A DNA stretch of 64,000 nt from positions 278,667-342,666 of the forward strand of contig JBQTHL010000031.1 in NCBI GenBank assembly GCA_052389915.1, given 5' to 3'. Position numbers and translations under genes: made by a program. The notes under the pieces are model-generated. The model saw only the letters and a program-made list of their open reading frames with translations. It searched no databases and was not told the DNA's origin. Positions 1 through 7,504 of the stretch are shown piece after piece. Position 1 is the first letter of the stretch. Each line of letters opens with the position of its first letter. The stretch comes from Panacagrimonas sp052389915 (lineage in GTDB: Bacteria > Pseudomonadota > Gammaproteobacteria > Nevskiales > Nevskiaceae).

Positions 1-726
1 CACTACCAGTTGCGCCAGTACGACTGGCTGATGGGTGTCGCGGCCGGTTTCGACGCGGTGGCGATTGCGGGCGATCACATCGACGCCTTTCTGCCGGTTC
101 CCTGCGCGGTGCAGATTGCGGCGCTGCGCGCCAGCTTCACGGCACTGGCGCGCAAATGCCCGCTGCTAGTGTGTTCCGGCAATCACGATCTCAACGCCAG
201 AAACGCCGCGGGCGAGAAGACCGCGGACTGGATGGAAGCTGCGCGCGGCGAAGGTATTGCCGTGGATGGCGACACGCTGAGCATCGACCGCACGCTGTTC
301 ACGATCTGCCCCTGGTGGGACGGTCCGCAGGCGCGCGCCGGCGTGGAACGGTTGCTGGAGCGCGCGTCCGAACAGCGCAGCGGCGACTGGGTCTGGGTCT
401 ATCACGCGCCGCCGGAAGGCGCTCTGAGCTGGACCGGCAAGCGCCATTTCGGCGACCCGCTGCTGCCCGAACTGCTGGCGCGTTATGCGCCGACTGCGGT
501 GTTGTGCGGACACATCCACGAAGCGCCGTTCCGGGAAGGCGGGTCCTGGATCGAGCGCATCGGCAAGACCTGGCTGTTCAACGCGGGGCGCCAGATCGGC
601 GACGTTCCGGCGCATATTGAGATCGATTTCACGCGAGGTGAGGCGCGCTGGGTGTCGCTGGCGGGCGTCGAGGAGAAAAGCATTTCAGACGCGGATTGCG
701 CGGATGAACGCGGATTCAATCGATGA
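1..726 (+). CDS. Metallophosphoesterase, 5' end outside the window
   Basis: The reading frame is open from the first base, so the N-terminus lies upstream and at least the first metal-binding motif (DxH) is missing from view. Visible calcineurin-like motifs follow in order: GDHID near residue 24, GNHD near residue 60, a His in HAPPE near residue 135 and GHIHE near residue 170. These are metal ligands of the calcineurin-like phosphoesterase fold, so a metal-dependent phosphoesterase is well supported. The substrate cannot be told. The last dozen residues are encoded by the left arm of an inverted repeat (689-722), so the natural C-terminus may have been extended or replaced by repeat insertion. 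Confidence 0.85.
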   Translation, partial: HYQLRQYDWLMGVAAGFDAVAIAGDHIDAFLPVPCAVQIAALRASFTALARKCPLLVCSGNHDLNARNAAGEKTADWMEAARGEGIAVDGDTLSIDRTLFTICPWWDGPQARAGVERLLERASEQRSGDWVWVYHAPPEGALSWTGKRHFGDPLLPELLARYAPTAVLCGHIHEAPFREGGSWIERIGKTWLFNAGRQIGDVPAHIEIDFTRGEARWVSLAGVEEKSISDADCADERGFNR

Positions 727-882
727 CTCGTTGGGGTCCTTTCGGCGTGCCTGCATAGGTCTTTCTCAGGCGTGGCCCGCAACCGCGTTCTCGACACCTT
801 CGCAGACTTCGCGCACACCCTCCGGGCGAACATCCAAACCCTTGCTTGATCCGCGTTCGTCCGCGTAATCCGCGTCCGATCG
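689..882. repeat. Inverted repeat pair, GCGGAT-rich REP-like family
   Basis: The left arm (689-722) and right arm (846-882) are imperfect reverse complements built on the units ACGCGGATT, GCGGATGAACGCGG and ATCCGCG. They flank about 120 bases with no convincing gene. The left arm supplies the stop codon and final codons of the phosphoesterase. The arrangement is that of a paired intergenic repeat rather than a terminator, because there is no T-run. Confidence 0.7.
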
Positions 883-895
883 CTTTGTACAGCGC

Positions 896-1381
896 TCAGT
901 AATCCGGCACGTCCTTGCGCTCCGAGCCCGGCTCGATCGCCACGGGACTCGTTACGACCAGGTGACCGAGCACCTGATCCATGATGCCCAGATGGGTGTC
1001 GCTGCCGGCGTACTGACGCTTGATATCGACCAGGTAGGCCGTGACCGCCATCAGGCGCCGGGCCAGCAACTGCGCGATGGCGAAGGTGAGCTTGGGCTGC
1101 GTGCGCACCGCATGCGAGGCGTAGTCGATGACATGCACCGTGCTGTCCTGCATGGCGACGACGGTCGCAGTCGGCACCACGTCGAGAATTGCGGCAATCT
1201 CGCCCAGAAAGGCGCCGGGTTCGTTCACCACCACCAGGCGGACGCCGTCGCGCACCACCTCGAACGATCCCCGCTTGAGTACGAAGAGCCGCTTGGTGCG
1301 GACGGACTCCTCGATCAGGATTTCGCCCGGCGCGAGCTGCATTTCCGGCCAGGGCCGGCACAGGGCAAGGACGTCGTTCAT
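896..1381 (-). CDS. Single-domain cyclic-nucleotide-binding protein
   Basis: A 161-residue protein starting at an ATG with GGGAG upstream; the frame is open further upstream but the extension is low-complexity and crosses the petA promoter side. Residues about 15-110 resemble the cNMP-binding beta-barrel of the CRP family: LAPGEILIEE, a KRGSFEVV strand and the GAFLGEIA phosphate-binding-cassette region. The remaining 50 residues contain a helix but no recognisable helix-turn-helix, so it is unlikely to be a DNA-binding CRP/Clp regulator by itself. It may sense a nucleotide and act through a partner. It is divergent from petABC with about 200 bases between starts. Confidence 0.75.
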   Translation of the reverse strand: MNDVLALCRPWPEMQLAPGEILIEESVRTKRLFVLKRGSFEVVRDGVRLVVVNEPGAFLGEIAAILDVVPTATVVAMQDSTVHVIDYASHAVRTQPKLTFAIAQLLARRLMAVTAYLVDIKRQYAGSDTHLGIMDQVLGHLVVTSPVAIEPGSERKDVPDY

Positions 1382-1460
1382 GGCTTCGGGCTCCCGGCGG
1401 TGGCCGATGGTCAAGCATATGGGCCGGACAAAAGTGTATTCGACCTTGGGCAAGGGTCGG

Positions 1461-1488
1461 TTACAGCGCGACGCGGCATCCGTATAAT
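1461..1488 (+). promoter_or_regulatory. Sigma-70 promoter of petABC
   Basis: TTACAG (1461-1466), a 16-base spacer and a perfect TATAAT (1483-1488) lie 91 bases upstream of the petA start. The predicted transcript start is near 1495. Confidence 0.65.
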
Positions 1489-1578
1489 TCGCCACGATAG
1501 GCGGGGTGCTACCCGGAATTGCACTCTTACCCAAGCTCCCGCCACGCTTTTAACTACTCCTCCAGGGGGCTTGATTCG

Positions 1579-2196
1579 ATGAGCACGCAAAGCGTGGCCG
1601 CTGCCACGGGTCCGGGTGTGGACCCGGGTCGTCGGCGATTTCTGACGTTGGCTACTTCCGGCGTCGGCGCCGTCGGTGCTGGATTTGTGGCCTGGCCGTT
1701 CCTGGCCTCGCTCAAGCCCAGCGAACGCGCCAAGGCGCTGGGTGCGCCGGTCACGGTGGACATCTCCGCGCTCGAAGCCGGGCAGAAGATCAACGTGGCC
1801 TGGCGCGGCAAGCCGGTGTGGATCGTCAAGCGCACGCCGGAGATGATCGCGAGCCTGACCAAGGTCAAGGACAGGCTGGCCGATCCGGATAACCAGCAGC
1901 CGCAGCAGCCCAACTACATCAAGGGCGACGCGCGCGCGATCAAGCCGGAAATCCTGGTGATGATCGGTTCCTGCACGCACCTGGGTTGCTCGCCCACGTT
2001 CAAACCCGAGCATCCGGCGCCGGAGATCGAAGCGGACTGGCAGGGCGGGTTCTACTGCCCCTGCCACGGCTCCAAGTTCGATCTGTCCGGTCGCGTCTAC
2101 AAGAGCGTGCCGGCGCCGATCAACCTCAAGGTGCCGCCCTACCGCTACGCCAACGACACGACCGTCGTGATCGGCGAAGACCCGATTGCCGCATAA
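1579..2196 (+). CDS. petA: Ubiquinol-cytochrome c reductase, Rieske iron-sulfur subunit
   Basis: This is the Rieske subunit of the cytochrome bc1 complex, moving electrons from ubiquinol to cytochrome c1 in the inner membrane. The 205-residue protein has an RRRFLTL twin-arginine-like motif at 18-24 followed by a single membrane anchor (about 28-45). The [2Fe-2S] ligands are present as C132-T-H134-x-x-C137 and C160-P-C162-H163-G-S. The ATG at 1579 follows an AGGGGG Shine-Dalgarno; an upstream in-frame ATG at 1519 lacks one. It is first in petABC and is separated from petB by 16 bases. Confidence 0.97.
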   Translation: MSTQSVAAATGPGVDPGRRRFLTLATSGVGAVGAGFVAWPFLASLKPSERAKALGAPVTVDISALEAGQKINVAWRGKPVWIVKRTPEMIASLTKVKDRLADPDNQQPQQPNYIKGDARAIKPEILVMIGSCTHLGCSPTFKPEHPAPEIEADWQGGFYCPCHGSKFDLSGRVYKSVPAPINLKVPPYRYANDTTVVIGEDPIAA

Positions 2197-2212
2197 GGAC
2201 GAGAACAAGAAC

Positions 2213-3466
2213 ATGGCCATCGTTCCCAATCCGCACAAGACCACCGGCGTCATGGGCTGGATCGACGATCGTTTCCCGGCGACCAAGCTATGGAAGGATC
2301 ATCTGTCCGAGTACTACGCGCCGAAGAACTTCAACTTCTGGTACTACTTCGGCTCGCTCGCGCTGCTGGTGATGGTCAACCAGTTGCTCACCGGCATCTG
2401 GCTGGCGATGCACTACAAGCCGGATGCGGCGAGTGCCTTCGCCTCCGTCGAATACATCATGCGCGACGTGCCCTGGGGCAGCACGCTGCGGTACATGCAC
2501 TCCACCGGTGCGAGTGCGTTCTTTCTGGTGGTGTACCTGCACATGTTCCGCGGCCTGCTGTACGGCTCGCACAAGAAGCCGCGCGAACTGATCTGGGTGT
2601 TCGGTTGCCTGATCTACCTGATCCTGATGGCCGAAGGTTTCTGCGGCTACGTGTTGCCCTGGGGCCAGATGAGCTACTGGGGCGCAAGCGTGATCTTCAA
2701 CCTGTTCGGCACCATCCCGGTGATCGGTGAGGAACTGGTGATCTGGCTGCAGGGTGATTACATCCCGGCAGATGCCACGCTGGGTCGCCTGTTCTCGCTG
2801 CACGTGGTGTTCCTGCCCTTCGCGCTGGTCGGCCTCGTCGTCGCGCATCTCATCGCGCTGCACGAAGTGGGCTCGAACAACCCGGACGGCGTGGACATCA
2901 AGAAACACAAGGACCCGGTCACGCATATCCCGCTCGACGGCATCGGTTTTCATCCGTACTACACGGTCAAGGACATCGTCGGCGTGACGGTCTTCCTGAT
3001 CCTGTTCGTCGCGGTGATGTGCTTTGCGCCGGATGGCGGCGGGTATCTGCTGGAGAAACCCAACTTCCAGGAAGCCAACCCCCTGGTCACGCCCGAGCAC
3101 ATCGCGCCGGCCTGGTACTTCGGTGCCTACTACGCGATGTTGCGTGCGACGCCCTCGTTGTTCAGCTCGGCGTTGCCGGGTGTGATCGTGATGGGCGGCG
3201 CGGTGATCATCCTGTTCTTCCTGCCTTGGCTGGACAAGAACCCGGTCAAGTCGATCCGTTACAAGGGCATGCTGAGCAAGACGCTGACGATGCTTTTCGC
3301 AGCGAACTTCGTGATGCTCAACTACGTCGGCCTGCAGCCGGTTTCGGACATCGGCAAGGTGCTGTCGCAGATCGGCACGATCTATTACTTCTTCTTCTTC
3401 TTCAGCCTGATGTTCATCCACAAGTTCGAAAAATCGAAGCCTGTGCCGGAGAGGGTGACCGCATGA
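2213..3466 (+). CDS. petB: Cytochrome b of the bc1 complex
   Basis: A 417-residue polytopic membrane protein carrying the two b-type haems and the quinone sites. The haem ligands are visible as H96 and H110 (spacing 13) and H197 and H212. The Qo-site motif usually written PEWY reads PAWY here (299-302), so the usual Glu is absent; variants at this position are known among proteobacteria. The ATG at 2213 has AAGGAC upstream and is preferred to an earlier in-frame ATG at 2186 that would overlap petA. The stop overlaps the petC start as ATGA. Confidence 0.97.
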   Translation: MAIVPNPHKTTGVMGWIDDRFPATKLWKDHLSEYYAPKNFNFWYYFGSLALLVMVNQLLTGIWLAMHYKPDAASAFASVEYIMRDVPWGSTLRYMHSTGASAFFLVVYLHMFRGLLYGSHKKPRELIWVFGCLIYLILMAEGFCGYVLPWGQMSYWGASVIFNLFGTIPVIGEELVIWLQGDYIPADATLGRLFSLHVVFLPFALVGLVVAHLIALHEVGSNNPDGVDIKKHKDPVTHIPLDGIGFHPYYTVKDIVGVTVFLILFVAVMCFAPDGGGYLLEKPNFQEANPLVTPEHIAPAWYFGAYYAMLRATPSLFSSALPGVIVMGGAVIILFFLPWLDKNPVKSIRYKGMLSKTLTMLFAANFVMLNYVGLQPVSDIGKVLSQIGTIYYFFFFFSLMFIHKFEKSKPVPERVTA

Positions 3467-4227
3467 AGCCCACCACCTTGATCAAGAAGCTTGCGCTCGC
3501 GACCTTCGCCTTCACCGTCTCGGGCGCCGCGATGGCAGCGGGCGGGCACGCGCTGCCATACCCGTACAGCGCGGACGTGGACAACCTGCCCTCGGTGCAG
3601 CGCGGCGCGAAGATCTTCATGAACTACTGCTCGGGCTGTCACTCTATGCAGTTCATGCGCTACAGCCGCGTTGCGCAGGACCTCGAGATTCCCGAGGATC
3701 TGCTCAAGGCCAACCTGATGTTCACCAGCGACAAGACCGGTGACGTCATCCTGTCGGCGATTCCGAAAGCCGAGGCGACCAAGTGGTTCGGCCAGGCACC
3801 GCCTGACCTCACGCTGGAAACGCGCGCGCGCGGCGAAGACTGGGTGTACAGCTATCTCAAGAGTTTTTATCTCGATCCCGCGCGGCCGCTGGGCGTGAAC
3901 AACCTGGTGCTGCCGGGCGCCTCGATGCCGCACGTGCTGTGGGAAATGCAGGGCTGGAACGCGAAAGCCGACGCAGCACACGAAGGCGAGCACGCCGAAG
4001 GCGGTCACGGCGGGCACAAGGATCCGTTCAAGCAAGTGCAGGCCGGCAAGCTGTCCGGCGACGACTACGACAAGTTCGTCGGCGACCTGGTCAACTTCAT
4101 GGCCTACGCAGCGGAACCCGGCCGGTCGGCGCGCCAGGCCCTAGGCGGCAAGGTGATCGTGTACCTGCTGATATTGCTCGGCTTCGCTTATCTGCTGAAG
4201 AAGGAATACTGGAAAGACGTGCACTGA
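3463..4227 (+). CDS. petC: Cytochrome c1 of the bc1 complex
   Basis: A 254-residue membrane-anchored c-type cytochrome. An N-terminal signal peptide (1-26, ending in AMA) leads to the CSGCH haem-attachment motif at 56-60; M155 in the ASMPHVLW region is the expected sixth ligand. A His/Glu-rich insert near residues 165-190 is unusual in its density of H, E and G. A C-terminal membrane helix (about 225-245) ends in KKEYWKDVH. The gene is translationally coupled to petB by ATGA. Confidence 0.97.
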   Translation: MKPTTLIKKLALATFAFTVSGAAMAAGGHALPYPYSADVDNLPSVQRGAKIFMNYCSGCHSMQFMRYSRVAQDLEIPEDLLKANLMFTSDKTGDVILSAIPKAEATKWFGQAPPDLTLETRARGEDWVYSYLKSFYLDPARPLGVNNLVLPGASMPHVLWEMQGWNAKADAAHEGEHAEGGHGGHKDPFKQVQAGKLSGDDYDKFVGDLVNFMAYAAEPGRSARQALGGKVIVYLLILLGFAYLLKKEYWKDVH

Positions 4228-4262
4228 AGTCTTTTCAGCCGGTTCCCCCGGGAACCCGTACG

Positions 4263-4295
4263 GAAGGCCGATCCTCGTGATCGGCCTTCTTTTTT
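4263..4295 (+). terminator. Rho-independent terminator of petABC
   Basis: An 11-base-pair perfect stem, GAAGGCCGATC (4263-4273) with GATCGGCCTTC (4279-4289), has a 5-base loop and is followed directly by T6. It lies 35 bases after petC. Confidence 0.9.
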
Positions 4296-4375
4296 GGTGC
4301 AGCCCGTGGGCAAGGATTTGCCACAGGGTGCAACGCAGGTGCACATTCAGTGCCGTCCCTAAGCGAAGCGCCTGA

Positions 4376-5047
4376 ATGTCCCTGCGCAGCAAATCCAAAT
4401 ACGTGGCTGCAGCGAAGCCCGCCTCCAACGCCGGCGTCACGCTGTACTGCTCGGCGACGCAGGTGGGTTGCCACTGGATTCGGCTGGTGCTGGCAGAGAA
4501 AGACGTTCCCGGTCCGCGCATCCTGCTGCAAGGGGCCGGGCAAGCCAGCGAGGATCTGGCGACGCTCAATCCGGCGCAGAGCCTGCCCACCTTGACCGAT
4601 CGCGAGACCGTGATTTATCCGGCGCGCCTGATTGCGGAATTTCTCGACGAGCGCTACCCGCATCCGCCGATGATGCCGCCCGACGCCGCCATGCGCGCGC
4701 GCCTGCGCATGGTCATGAGCCGCCTGGAAACCGAGTGGCTGGTGCTGATTGCCCAAATCGAAACCGGACCGGTCGCGCTGGCGCGCACTGCGCGCAAGCA
4801 ACTGGCGGATCAGCTCGTGGCGAACGCGCGACTGTTCCCCGCGCGCGGCTGGTTTCTGGGCCTGGATTTCAGCATCGTCGACTGCGCCTGGGCCGCGCTG
4901 CTGTGGCGCCTAGCCTCGATGAATCTGGCGCTGCCCGCGGGTGGCGATTCGATCCGCGGCTACGCCGAGCGGGTTTTCGCACGTCCACGGTTCGCCGCGA
5001 GTCTGGTCGAGGCCCAGCGTAAGGCGGCTGCAAAGGGACGCGGCTAG
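4376..5047 (+). CDS. sspA: Stringent starvation protein A (GST-fold)
   Basis: A 223-residue protein of the SspA family, an RNA-polymerase-associated regulator with a glutathione-S-transferase fold. The N-terminal thioredoxin-like half includes the LYCSATQVGCHWIRLVLAEK region and the NPAQSLPTL cis-Pro segment; the C-terminal helical half follows from about residue 100. It sits between petABC and sspB, the usual arrangement in gamma- and betaproteobacteria, which strongly favours SspA over a generic GST. No strong promoter was seen in the 80 bases after the pet terminator. Confidence 0.9.
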   Translation: MSLRSKSKYVAAAKPASNAGVTLYCSATQVGCHWIRLVLAEKDVPGPRILLQGAGQASEDLATLNPAQSLPTLTDRETVIYPARLIAEFLDERYPHPPMMPPDAAMRARLRMVMSRLETEWLVLIAQIETGPVALARTARKQLADQLVANARLFPARGWFLGLDFSIVDCAWAALLWRLASMNLALPAGGDSIRGYAERVFARPRFAASLVEAQRKAAAKGRG

Positions 5048-5060
5048 AATTCACGCCGCC

Positions 5061-5465
5061 ATGACTCAACGCTCCCGCCGTCCCTATCTGATCCGCGCCA
5101 TCTACGACTGGGCGACCGACAACAGTTACACGCCGCACTTGCTGGTCGCCGCGGACGTGGAAGGCGTGCACGTGCCGCGCGAGTTCGTGCAGGAAGGGCG
5201 CATCACGCTCAACGTCAGCCCGATGGCGGTACAAAGCCTGGACCTGCACGCCGACCCGATCTGGTTCTCCGCGCGCTTCGGCGGCCGGGCCTTCGAGGTG
5301 ACGGTGCCGGTCGGTGCAGTGCTGGCCGTGTTCGCGCGCGAGAACGGCGAGGGCATCGTGTTCGGCGAGATAGAACCCACGCCGCCGAAAGACACAGAGC
5401 CCAAGGCGGAAGAAGCGCCGAAGAAGCCTGCCGCGAGTCGCAGTCATTTGCGCGTGGTGAAGTAG
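5061..5465 (+). CDS. sspB: ClpXP protease specificity-enhancing factor
   Basis: A 134-residue SspB adaptor, which delivers ssrA-tagged proteins to ClpXP. The folded domain (about 1-105) begins RPYLIRAIYDWATDN. A Pro/Glu/Lys-rich linker leads to a C-terminal LRVVK, matching the ClpX-binding tail of the family. The ATG at 5061 lies 13 bases after sspA; earlier in-frame starts would read back through sspA. Confidence 0.95.
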   Translation: MTQRSRRPYLIRAIYDWATDNSYTPHLLVAADVEGVHVPREFVQEGRITLNVSPMAVQSLDLHADPIWFSARFGGRAFEVTVPVGAVLAVFARENGEGIVFGEIEPTPPKDTEPKAEEAPKKPAASRSHLRVVK

Positions 5466-5480
5466 AGGCTGGGAAAGGCA

Positions 5481-5560
5481 TTTCACGCAGAGGCCGCAGA
5501 GACGCAGAAAATCAGTTCGTATTTTTCCTCAGCGTCTCTGCGGCCTCTGCGTGAAATGCT
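5481..5560. repeat. Large inverted repeat, likely bidirectional terminator
   Basis: Near-perfect inverted arms of about 30 bases, built on CACGCAGAGGCCGCAGAGACG on the left and its complement on the right, surround an AT-rich loop containing ATTTTTCCT. It lies between the convergent sspB and FAD-oxidase genes. The sequence belongs to a widespread family of bacterial intergenic repeats with this GCAGAGACGCAG core. Confidence 0.75.
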
Positions 5561-5572
5561 TCTGTGTTTTCC

Positions 5573-6991
5573 TCAAGCATCCGGCAGCGTCTTACCCGGA
5601 TTGAGAATCCCGTCCGGATCGAACACGCGCTTGAGTTGATGCATCAGCGCGAGCGTCGGCTCTGGAATTTCCCAGCCGACGTAGGCGCGCTTGTCGATGC
5701 CGACGCCGTGCTCTCCGGACAGCGTTCCTTCCAGTCGCAGCACCAGCCCGAACACGTCGCGCAGACAGGCTTCGATGGTGCTCATTTGCTGCGGATCGAG
5801 CGGGTCGGCCAGCAGGTTCACGTGCAGATTGCCGTTGCCGGCGTGACCGAAGCTGACGATACGAATGGCGTGCTGGCGTGACAGCTCACCCAAACCTGCG
5901 ACCAGTTCCGGAAGTCGTGTTACGGGAACCACCACGTCTTCATTGATCTTGCGCGGCGCGAGCTTGCGCAGCGATGGTGACAGGGCTTTGCGCGCAGCCC
6001 ACAGATCCTCGGCTTCGGCGCGCGAACCGGCGACGCGAAGTTCGATCAGTCCATCGACTCTCGCCGCGCTTGCCACGGCTTGTGCATCGGCTTCGAGTCC
6101 GGGCGACTCGCCGTCGATGTCGATGAGCAGCAGTGCGCCCGCGCCCGCGGGAATACCGCAATCGCGCCAGGCTTGCGCGAGCAAAACCGCATCGCTGTCG
6201 AAGAATTCCAGCGCACACGGAGTCGCGGGCTGACCCATGATTTGCGTGACCGCGGCAATCGCACTCTTCACGTCGCGATACGCCGCGCGCAAGGTCGTCA
6301 GGCCGGACGGCCGCGGCAGCAACTTGAGCGTGGCGCGAGTAATCAGCGCGAGCGTGCCCTCGCTGCCGACGAGCAGGCGCGTCAGGTCATAACCGACCAC
6401 GCCCTTGGTGGTGTTGCAGCCGGTGCGGATGAGCTGGCCCGCGCCGGTGATTGCGGTGAGTCCGAGCACGTTCTCGCGTGCGGTTCCGTACTTGACGGCG
6501 CGCGGTCCGCCCGCGCCGCAGGCCAAGTTGCCACCCACCGTGGAGTAGTCCGCACTGGTCGGATCGGGCGCCCAGAACAGGCCGTGTTCGGCGGCCGCGC
6601 GCTGCACGTCGCCGTTGAGGCAGCCGGCTTCGCATTCGATCAGTCGATCGCCGGGCGAGATGCGCAGGATGCGATTCATGCGTTCGAGCGAGACCACGAT
6701 GCCGCCTTCGACGGGAACCGTCGCACCGGTGGTGTTGGTGCCGCGCCCGCGCACCGTGAGCGGCACGCGATGTGCGCGACACACGTCCACCAGCGCCAGA
6801 ATTTCGTCCTCGCTCGTAGCGAAGACCACGGCCTGCGGCAGCGCGACTCTGCGCGAATTGTCGTAGGCGTAGGCCAGGCAATCGGAGGGATCGCTCAGCA
6901 GGCGCTGGCCCGGAAAAATGGCGCGCAAGAGCGATAGGACTTCTGTGAAGTCCTTCATGCTGCGAGTCGTTGAGTAGGCGGTCGTGGACAT
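5573..6991 (-). CDS. FAD-linked oxidase, GlcD / D-lactate dehydrogenase type
   Basis: A 472-residue flavoprotein of the GlcD/Dld family. The FAD-binding type-4 domain (about 45-220) shows RGRGTNTTG, PDPTSADYSTVGGN and GSEGTLALIT. The FAD-oxidase C-terminal domain (about 225-470) carries FGHAGNGNLHVN and GTLSGEHGVGIDK, conserved residues around the flavin and the substrate carboxylate. Such enzymes oxidise 2-hydroxy acids such as D-lactate or glycolate. No glcE/glcF partner lies nearby, favouring a stand-alone dehydrogenase; substrate not determinable. Confidence 0.88.
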   Translation of the reverse strand: MSTTAYSTTRSMKDFTEVLSLLRAIFPGQRLLSDPSDCLAYAYDNSRRVALPQAVVFATSEDEILALVDVCRAHRVPLTVRGRGTNTTGATVPVEGGIVVSLERMNRILRISPGDRLIECEAGCLNGDVQRAAAEHGLFWAPDPTSADYSTVGGNLACGAGGPRAVKYGTARENVLGLTAITGAGQLIRTGCNTTKGVVGYDLTRLLVGSEGTLALITRATLKLLPRPSGLTTLRAAYRDVKSAIAAVTQIMGQPATPCALEFFDSDAVLLAQAWRDCGIPAGAGALLLIDIDGESPGLEADAQAVASAARVDGLIELRVAGSRAEAEDLWAARKALSPSLRKLAPRKINEDVVVPVTRLPELVAGLGELSRQHAIRIVSFGHAGNGNLHVNLLADPLDPQQMSTIEACLRDVFGLVLRLEGTLSGEHGVGIDKRAYVGWEIPEPTLALMHQLKRVFDPDGILNPGKTLPDA

Positions 6992-7028
6992 CTACTGAGG
7001 CTCACGGAACTAGGCGAAAAAAACACAA

Positions 7029-7124
7029 CCGCCATGCCCGCGAAGGCGGACATCCAGTTTTCGCCCGCAATCCAGCCGCCGTCGGGGCAGAGGGACTGGA
7101 TTCCCGCCTGCGCGGGAATGACGG
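7029..7124. repeat. Inverted repeat pair, CCCGC..GCGGG family
   Basis: The left arm (7029-7057) and right arm (7096-7124) are reverse complements with a few mismatches; each contains its own small hairpin (GCCCGCGAAGGCGG on the left, TCCCGCCTGCGCGGGA on the right). It occupies the gap between the FAD oxidase start and yraN. Confidence 0.75.
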
Positions 7125-7159
7125 TTTCATATGGATGGGCAGCACAACTAGTGTTGCGT

Positions 7160-7504
7160 TCAATCCGCGGCGTCGAACGCAGCCTGAATCCACTCGATGC
7201 GGTCGTCTGCGTCCAGAGTCACGACATCGAAGCGCACGGAAAGCTTTGCGAATTCCGGCCGGCGCGCGAGCAGCCCGCGCGTGGCCTGCACGATGCGCGA
7301 CTGCTTGCGGCTGTCGACCGATTCGGCCGCGCTGCCGTAGCCGCGGTGCGCACGCTTGCGCACTTCCACAATCGCCAGTGCCGCGCCGTCGCGCATCACC
7401 AGATCGAGTTCGCCGCCAGGCGCGCGGACATTGCGATCCACCAGTTTCAGTCCGCGCAACTCCAGGTAACGCAACGCCAGGTCTTCTTCGCGCGCGCCTT
7501 TCAC
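7160..7504 (-). CDS. yraN: YraN/UPF0102 family nuclease-like protein
   Basis: A 114-residue protein of the UPF0102 family, predicted Holliday-junction-resolvase-like fold. Conserved features are a GAREEDLALRYL start, RNVRAPGGELDLVMRDG and IVEVRKR, matching the E-x-D-L and V-E-V-K/R elements. A GTG start at 7504 overlaps the stop of the upstream PBP activator gene as GTGA; longer in-frame extensions would run through that gene and are rejected. It lies directly downstream of lppC, as in many gammaproteobacteria. Confidence 0.85.
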   Translation of the reverse strand: MKGAREEDLALRYLELRGLKLVDRNVRAPGGELDLVMRDGAALAIVEVRKRAHRGYGSAAESVDSRKQSRIVQATRGLLARRPEFAKLSVRFDVVTLDADDRIEWIQAAFDAAD

